Source: Angiostrongylus vasorum (Eukaryota; Nematoda; Chromadorea; Rhabditida; Metastrongylidae). Taken from it: a stretch of DNA of 64,000 bases. The translations under genes and the position numbers were made by a program. Below are positions 50,301 through 59,300 of the stretch, piece after piece (the first letter of the stretch is position 1; each line of letters begins with the position of its first letter). The stretch spans positions 124,001 to 188,000 of the forward strand of contig JADANN010000347.1 of NCBI GenBank assembly GCA_018806985.1. Direction: 5' to 3'. The notes beneath the pieces are model-generated. The model made no database searches. It saw only the letters and a program-made list of their open reading frames with translations, and was not told the origin of the DNA.

Positions 50301-53300
50301 GTTAGGAGAACTTTAATTATGTATACTATATCGAGTTCTATGTTTAATGTTCTGTTCTGAAAGTGCGTCACCAACTACCTCTTTCCTAGATCTTTGTGCG
50401 TGTGGTAGCTCGAAGTTTAGTGCTTTGGGACATGATAGAGCCAACATGTGCTTGGATTGACAAGCAGGTAAGGTGGGATGTCATGGATTGTTTACTATTC
50501 CTTCGGATCTTAAATATGTGTTCCTTAAATTTTTTTACTGCAGAAATCCATAGAATTTTCTGAGATGGATTGCTTTTGTGTACGGCGAAGCATGCCGTCT
50601 ACTTTTTTTCTTCTTTTTTTCTGTGCTACGTTTTCCTGCTCCACTTTTTTTACTGATGTTATTTTTAGATTCCAAATATTATTCATGAATATGCACGTGC
50701 GGTATTGAAGTTTCCATCAAATATCGAAGTAAATGTTACTGACAAGGAACAGGCTTACTGGGATGAAGTAGTGGATAAGGAGACAGTGGCAGAGGTGTGG
50801 TATTTTTCATATCTTGTTGTTGTAAATGAATCAGTTTTTCTTCTCAGGGAAAGATATTCGCAACGTAAGATTTCCTGCGATTTAGGTGTACCTATACGCA
50901 ATGACAGCAGCTTGTTTCGTAATGGCACTTAAATTCAGTGGAATCATTGGTGATATGTACGAAGACATTCTTAAGATACTGGTAAGCTTGTGTTTAAGAT
51001 CTTATACATTTTCCCATAGTAAATAAAGGTTTCCTTGTGGGATAATCTAGTGCAGTATTTTTTAGTGTACGATTTATATTATGTACTGTGACCTCCTAAC
51101 GGTTTACCGCCTCATCGTGACTGTTAGGTGTTCCTGGGTATCGGACTTCCGTGTACAGCGGGGGGTATTCATCCCCCTAGCAGGATCTCACAGGAATCAG
51201 TCTGGTGTTTCCATAAGAAAGCCCTGGTGAGAGTAAACCAACACAAGGATCCACAACTAGTCGCATGGTGGTAAATCTCCCTCCTATTTGCAAGGGCGGC
51301 GATGACCTAGTACAAACGTTAGCTAGACTGACCTTGGAACTCCAGAGAACCGCAACGGCTAAACCAGCGAAACTCCAAAAAATTGGAGATTAAGCTGGGG
51401 GCCCACACAACCAGTGAAGATGGGCCATCCAAGTGTCTAAGCAAGTACTGTTACTTATGACGTGTTTTATTCCCAAACTTCTAAATGAGGAGAGTGAATA
51501 TTTACAGGTGTAAATTAATTGTTTGATGGTGGCTTATTTCGATACTTGTTATTTTCCCCTATCGAGCACTTTTTGTGGAAAATTGTCTTTTGTAGAGCTT
51601 AAAACGGTCCTTTTGTATTTGTTTTTCGTTTATAATCTATTTTTACTTTCGGCCTTTTTCCTAGAAATCTAGTTTTTTAAGAGAGATGAGAAATTGAAAG
51701 AATTTATTGTATAGCTTTCTATTTACCGCCTCTTGTTAGGCAGTAGATAGATAGTTATACTCGTGATTTCGACTGTAACCTCAGATTAGCTGGGCTCAGG
51801 GCCGATTTGTGCTCCTCAGATCATTCCCGTTGACGGCTGATTGCTGATAGCGCCGTAAAGGTAAAAAAGACTGGCTGAGAGAAAGGCAGAACGAGGCCCT
51901 CAGGGTTGCATTGGGTTATACCTGAGCACACGGATAGAGTAATCGCGGGTTCGAAACTGCTCCGGGGTCTGACTTTTGCAAAGATCTCACCACTATTATG
52001 GTTGGATTTGTTAGTAAAACAATTTTTCAAACCGACCGTCATATAACCTCGGTAGTAAAATAGAATATATAGAGTAATAAGTAGAGTGGAGTTTGTTGAA
52101 ACGAGGTCTTAACCCTTTACTCGTCGTTCTACATCCTTCTGTTCCAGTGACAAGTGTGCATTTAAAGAAAATACCTCGGCAGACTACAAATTTGCTGCCG
52201 AATTCAGGAAGATCGTATGCAATTTTTGATGCACGATTTCAACATCGAAAGTATTGAATGGCCAGCAAGGCACATTATTAGGGCTGCCAATCGGAGCGTT
52301 GTGAATCTCTGTGCTGACATGATGTTGTTAAGTATGGCTATAGTGAGTGGTGTTTTATAACAGTGCGTTTGTTTTTGTTTTTTTTTTTCTCACCATGTGT
52401 TGCGATCGTTTCTTTAATGAGAGGTACATTGAATCTGTAAGGTTTCTCAGTGATTTTTTCATGAAACAGCCAAACTGTTTGTGTATTTGTGCTATTATAT
52501 GGCTTATATATTCCGAATTAAGTTGAACGTCGGGCGTGGCAAAGTGAATACTATTCGATTCGCTCGGTATCGTCGGTCACATGACTGTGAATTGTCGTAC
52601 TGGTCACATTATCTTTGGAAGTATAATGAAGAAATGTCAGTGCACCGATCTCTAGCAATGCTTTTCTTAGGCGACGGAAGGTACTTGTTTTCTAAGCATA
52701 TTTCGCTACAAAAAATTTGATTTGTTAATGAACTTTCCGTTTTCGATGCTTGATTTTTTTTCAGTTCCCATTAAATCCTTCTATAATGCTGAGATATTTG
52801 CAAAACTCCGTACCGCAGGTGTCTGCGGTGGGGAACGAACGCGCTATTGTCCTTTCCGGGGTGTAACGCGTTCACCACCACACTATGGCATTTGGGCTCC
52901 CCAGAGGTGATTATTGATGGCAAGTGATCGATAGAACTAGTTGAGAGACAGGCGAAACGAGGGACCCGCATAGTGTGGTGGTGAACGCGTTACTTTGCGG
53001 AAAAGACAATAGCGCATTCGTTCCCCACCGCAGACACCTGCGGTCCGAGTTTTGCAAATATCTCAGCATTATAGAAGTTTTATTTTGCAACATACCCGGC
53101 CATTAAAAAAGAATAGGCAATAAATAAGAAAGGTTTCCATTAAATCCTTATTTGTCGGTTAAATATAAATGGATATATTGATTAGTTTTCGGTTGATTAA
53201 ATAAGAACAAGGGCACATATCGCGCAGTGCTCTTAGGGCGCCCAGCAGTACACATGGGAGCGATCCCCTCTTCCCAGGCTCACCAAGCCTTCCATACCTC

Positions 53301-56300
53301 CGGGGTCGGCAAATTGATACCATACTTGTCTAAGAAGATAGCAGCACTGGCTCGATACATCGGTAAGCCACCGCGACTCATTTTAAAGGCCAGTCACCTC
53401 CAACGATGCTTAATGAAATCGAATACATTGCGCATCCTCAGGGATTGATCAACGCCGAAAGCTCTATGTTTTATTAAATAGGAACAGCGTTTTTGTTCCC
53501 CACGAATTACTTTACCGTACATAACTTTAGTTCTGTTTTTTTAAGGTATGGATTTAAAAAGGATAACCTTTCCATAGCTCTGTTGGTGATATCTATGTAT
53601 CCTATAGTTGCGCATCACGTCGCGGACAATAGGTAACATGGTTTAAAAGATCCAAAAGTTTATTTGCTGTTCATCGTTTGAATAACATATACTTTTTAGC
53701 TTGTTACATCTTGTCTAACTGTATTGTCTTCTCATTTTTCAGATTGTATCACCAGCCACTGCGTTTTCTGTGGACTCACGCAGTCGAACCACGCTTGCTT
53801 GTGCCAATGTGCCGCAAAAAAAACAAACCAATTCAGTGTGATCTTGAGATACAGTTCAAGGTAGGTCAAACAGTGTTTTTACGGGGGTTATTTTTTTTCA
53901 TTTTATCGATGAATTTCGTCGAGTAATGCGCATGTTGTACAATATGAGGTTCTTTCTCTGGTGCGTTATGGCGAATTCTATTTGGTCTGTCCTACAGTGA
54001 TGATGTTTGGTTTTTATGTTCACTCATACATGTGTTGTTTATAACCCTGTGACTTTTTGTAACATCAAAGAGCTCTATAAACATTGAAAACGTAGAAAGT
54101 GAATGGAGGTATACCAACTATTAGTTCAAGTGGCAACAGTAAATTCTCAATTTGTATCATTATTGCGACAGAGCTGCCTAGTTTTCTGTGCTTCATCAAA
54201 AGACACAGAGAGCATCAAGTTTTTTTTGTTTCTCTTGAAATTCGATCTAGACTACGAGGGTGGATAACAAAGGTTCCTGGAACCTTTATACTTATTGCTG
54301 CACTTCCGTGGGAGAATTGGTAATTCCTCAGATTGGGAGACCTTGTTGGGGATGAAGATCACCCACTCTTCATCGTAGTTCGACACCCAGGTACTCGTGG
54401 CACCGCAGGCGAGGTTGCAAACTATGGTAAAGACCAATCCAACGGGTTAGTTGCAAGTTCTACGGCGCCTGTCAGGTGGATGTGAAGCTGTGAAAAGAGC
54501 AAAGACGGCCTTCACAGTGGCGCAGTTGGATTCGAAGGAGACACTCCCTGTTTTTGCTGTGCCGAATTGACATATAAAGCGTACGTGAGTTTTTTGCATA
54601 TGTTAAGATTGTGTTCTTCTGTACGGTGAAATCCTGGAATAAAGTGACTGTGAGATACGTAGAAAATTACTAGTTGTTGCTTGCAAGAAATAAGTTCCTG
54701 GTTTGCTCTGGTGGAGACCATCAACCTACCCTTGAGTGTAGGTAGCACTTGCGCAAGCTGAGGCTTGAGTATAGGTAGCACTCGCACAAGAGCTGAGGGC
54801 TCATCCCTGGCTAGTCACCAGAAACAATGAAATAAACGGACGTCAATGTTTTACGAGGGTGACCAGCTGTGGGCCATCGACTGGGATCAATCCGCTTTAA
54901 AGAAAACGTCATCTAAGCGTTCAAAGATAAAGGGTAGAGTTCTCGGCGTCCATCAATCCCTGAGGGATGCGCCATGCATTCGATTTCACTAAGCATCGTT
55001 TGGAGGTGACTGAATGCATATCTGGCCTTTACAATGGTTCGCGGTGGCCTTCCGATCTATCGAGCCAGTGCTGGTATCCTCTCAGATAAGTCTGGTACCA
55101 ATTTGCCGTACCGGAGGGTTGGAAGGCTTAGTGGGCCATGGGCGTGGGGATCGATTCCGCGTCTGTATTGCACGGCACCTCCTTCCACTGCGCCACACGC
55201 GCCCTGTCTAAGCGTTGACCGAATAAAAAGACCGAAAAGTGTTTATACCATCTCTATATCTGCTGAATCGTACACAGTATTATTAATGGCCAAGTTTTCT
55301 TGAAAGTGAAAGAACCTACGATTCGGCAGGGTTAGCTAGAGCAGTAATTAGAAGCTCGCAAAAGCTTAGTAAATAAAAGCTGCTGAAAGCCATTCTAAAG
55401 TGTCTAAATCTAGAACGAATACTGTGAATACCAACACTTGTTGCACATGTGGCCGTGTTTTATGATAATGAAGAAGAACGGTTCTTCGGAACACTTGACA
55501 GCAAAGGAGTCGGTGGAGTTGACGTTGTTGTCAGTGCAATTTTGCCCATGAACATCGTGTTCTTTCTACTGCTAGCAGCTGGGATATATGTTTACTGTTG
55601 AGAATACACGGTCGGATACCAGCTTTGATAATCTACATATCTATTTATATGATCTTATAAACTGGTCTTCTTTAGCTGATGCGAGGTTGGTATAGGTCTT
55701 CGCTGTCGTTGTCGTTGTTGTTGGTGTTGTTTGTCGATGGCTGACGTTTCGGCGATTTCGCCTTCCTCAGAGCCTGGACGTATTTTATATTAGAATACTT
55801 TAGTTATTCGATGTAAAAGGCTAAAGTATTAATGAAGATCAAAGTTTTAAATAGATGGTGGGTTACGATACTACGGTCATACTGAAAGGCTACTCACCGT
55901 GATGTAACGAGTGGGACTGGCCCACGCGTTGTTCAGGTGGGGTCGCGAGCACGACACATACCGGGGTCAAAATATCATTTTGAAATAGGGCGCCAGGTCA
56001 CGTGTGATAGTGAGGCATTCGTCTTTCCGGTTCATATTTGGATTTTTGAAATTTATCCAAGACGCTTCAAGGGCTTTGCGCGTTGATGTTTTCGACTCCT
56101 GCGCTAGGATCCGTACAGTCAGTTCAAAATCACCGCCGTTGTGTTTTTGTGCCCTATGCGTACCTAGAGGAGTGTTTTGACGAATTTTAGCTTTCCCATC
56201 TAGATGTTCTTTTATGGGGACACAAAGTGGTCTACCCGTCTCTCCATATTCCTCACTGCATGCGTTACATGAGATCAAGTATATTATACCTGAACTCATG

Positions 56301-59300
56301 CAATCCCCGTCTCTCCAATTAGGACAGATCGAACAGTTTTTTGAGCTGCACAAACGATCATAGAGACGGTTGCGAAATAACTGACGGCGTAGGGTATGGG
56401 GTGGGATGTCAATAATCGTTATATAATTTTCAAGACCGCGTTTTCTTAAGCATCTCTTAATGGCGTAACTTATTTCATTTGATATGAAGGGTAGCTTAAA
56501 AGGGATCTTACTTACTTCCGAAACATTATTTTGGGAAACAACCCTACGTTTTTGTCCAACCCGAATGGCTTCTGCGTCGTAGCCATTGGAAATGGCAATT
56601 TTTCGTGCCAGGTTTTGCGATTCCTTCCTTTCCTCTTCTCCTGTGCACACATTTTTTGCCGTACAGTACATGCTTTTGTTAAGTGCTTTTTTCCATGTGT
56701 GAAGGATGAGAGGAGAGGTAGTGAACTAGTATGTTCTTACTACTTGGCTAACGATACCATTTTTGTTATATAGGCACTTTCTGAGAGCTTCGTTTGAATG
56801 TTTGAGAAGGGAAGACAGTTTTCGGTTGGTTTTCCTGTGTAAATTTTATATATTCTGACTGTCTGTTTAACAATTGAAAGCACTCATCCATCTGTTCTTG
56901 TGTGGAACACACGATGAAGCAGTCGCCTATGTATCGACAGTAGAGTCAAGGTCGGTGGTCGAGAACTGGAGCTTCCACCTTAGATATGAAAGCGATGGCA
57001 AGGCTTGGTGCTAAACGCTGTCCCATGGCCAACCCTCTAATTTGTGCAAAATATTTTCCAGACCACCTGAAGATTGAACAACTAAGACACTGTTTTAAGA
57101 GAGTCATTAGTTGCGCAATCGACAAGCCTAACATTTTTATTTTCTGTTCGTGCTCTACCAGCAACTCGAGAATGGCTTGCATTGCGGAAAAAAATCTACG
57201 TATCATCATCAAGCTGTAGTGGATCTCTGAGCTTGTAATGGTGACGAGAACCATTCTTGATAACTCACAATTCGAAAACGACAGTATAGAATCGCACGAT
57301 CGGTATACAGTCATCAACTTGTATCTAAACTTGCAAAACTGCAAAGAAGCGATTAGAGGAAATTTTAAGACGATGAACGCAGTAGTAGCATAGTGGAGGA
57401 GATTGGATTCAATCTGTTCTGTGCAGTGTGTTGATGTGGTCTACGAATGTTCCAAGTCAGTATTTTTGTCTACCCGAATAAATCAGGCACCAATTTGACG
57501 ATGGCGGAGTAATAGAAGGCTCGATGGTAGTGGGAAGCGAAATTCAAATTGTAGTCACTTCTGTATTGCAGAGCATCTCTAACCACCGCGCACTGCCCTC
57601 CTTCGCTTTTTTGATGCGGATTTATTTATGGTTTCTTACTTGTGCTTAACCGAATGAATGTCTCCGAAGGCTGCAGCATTGCTTACCTGGCTCGAGGAAT
57701 CAACATGAAATAGAGAGCCACAGACTTATTGATTGGTTCCTTATAGCACTTAAGAAGTTTTTTTTGTTAATTAATCCAATTCAATAGTCTAGTATAGGAT
57801 CCATCTTTCCGACCGTGTTCGTTTTCCGCACCTATGATGCTTCCACCGATTGACGATTTGGCACTGATAGAACTTAGTGGTGCTGGTGTCGAAAAGGTTC
57901 GTTTTGATCTTACAAACGAAGGCAGGAAGCGTGATCTAGTCGAGATTCTCACTACAGGTCATGGACGGGTGCCAATCACTGTCACTGAAAGGTAAGCAAG
58001 TAGTGGTTTTATCTGAAAATTTTGCTCAATTCTTGTTGCTTTATGCTAGGATTGGACGAAATTTTTACAAATTCCTTCTTTCATTTGTCATAGTTTGGTG
58101 TGACCGTCTTATATACAGTACAGGATGTCTAGAAATGACATAGTGGGATGGTTTCGTGCAGTAATTCTCTTCCCTTCTTCAAACATTACTTCGTTTTTCA
58201 GTTGCCTTGACGATAATGAGCTAGCGCAGCAAAAAGACTGGACACTTCGCCAAATATTTGATCATCGAGTAGACCGACCATGTGGCAAAGTAGTGAAATT
58301 TTCCAAGGAATATGAGAGAATGAAAATGGTATGGATTTCCTATTTCTTAGTTTCAGCTAGGTAGAACTTTATAATGTTTAAAAAATATAGTTGTGAATCA
58401 GGTTTATAGCGTTCCTTTATATTTGTACCCTTAGTACTCAACTAAGTCCCTCGTTCCTGGAATTAATAGTGGACTTCTGAAATGTGTAATATTTTCTTGT
58501 TATCTGTTACTTTCTATTACTACTCATCTTTGAGGTTTTCTTTGTACGCTACTGTGATCCGTAATTTCACATCTGTCATTTCTAGAGGATCAGAGAGATT
58601 TCTTGGTTCTTGGACAAGAGTCTTCTCTGTTCTAGTTAATTTATTCTAATTTCCTCACCGATATGACCTCGCTTAGGGGTCTCATTTTCCAGTGCGTTAT
58701 GTCGTTTGGCTGCTTGACTAATCAGCACAGATTCAAACGGTTGAAGTTATAATTAAATTTTTCATTGGTAGCACCCTATATAAAAGGATAACGCTCTCGG
58801 CGTTGATCATTCCCTGAGGGATGCGCCATGCATTGGACTTCATTAAGCATCGTTGGAGGAAATAGCTTATGTGTTTTTTAACACTGATAACAGTCCGGTA
58901 ACACACCGGCTACCAAGCGAAATTTTCGTTGGTGGGCACGTACGACTATGCCTAATTTTCTATCATGTGTGGTTTGCATTGAGCTCAGGAGGTACGGTCC
59001 ATTGTGTCGGTCCTACAAAAGTTACTTGCTGCCAGCTAATCAGCAATAATCTTTGTGTAGCTCAGTCGGTACAAAAGGTAAGAAATTGTAATCATGCACA
59101 TGCATTTCTATTTGTTCAACAGAGACATTTTAACATTCTCCTCGTTAGTGACCCTTTGTTTTGTGTGGTAAGCAAACTCGTTCGGAATGGAGTTTTCCCG
59201 CATATTACTAAGTGTAAAATATAGTTTTTTTTTGTAATTATGCACAGCACAACAATTATAGTGGCGAAACCGTGGATTGGTTTTTAAAAAAAGCATTATA

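Larger units (their letters stand above)
55640..57370 (-). mobile_element. Penelope-like element with RT, GIY-YIG and hammerhead terminal repeat
   Basis: The best PLE in the window, antisense in the APC1 intron 53861-57797. Minus-strand order: RT palm region (57344-56870, broken), linker plus GIY-YIG endonuclease (56671-55967, open), then the terminal repeat (55856-55640) with an intact hammerhead. The 5' part of the RT is missing. The terminal repeat is the same unit that forms the palindrome at 9650-10104. Inactive because of the RT defects. Confidence 0.88.

Noticed and set aside
58853..59224. 123-codon ORF inside the APC1 C-terminal intron
   Set aside because: It begins in a SINE fragment, and the exons on either side (58328 and 59541) already join in phase 0 to a sensible sequence. 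No conserved APC1 block in it.
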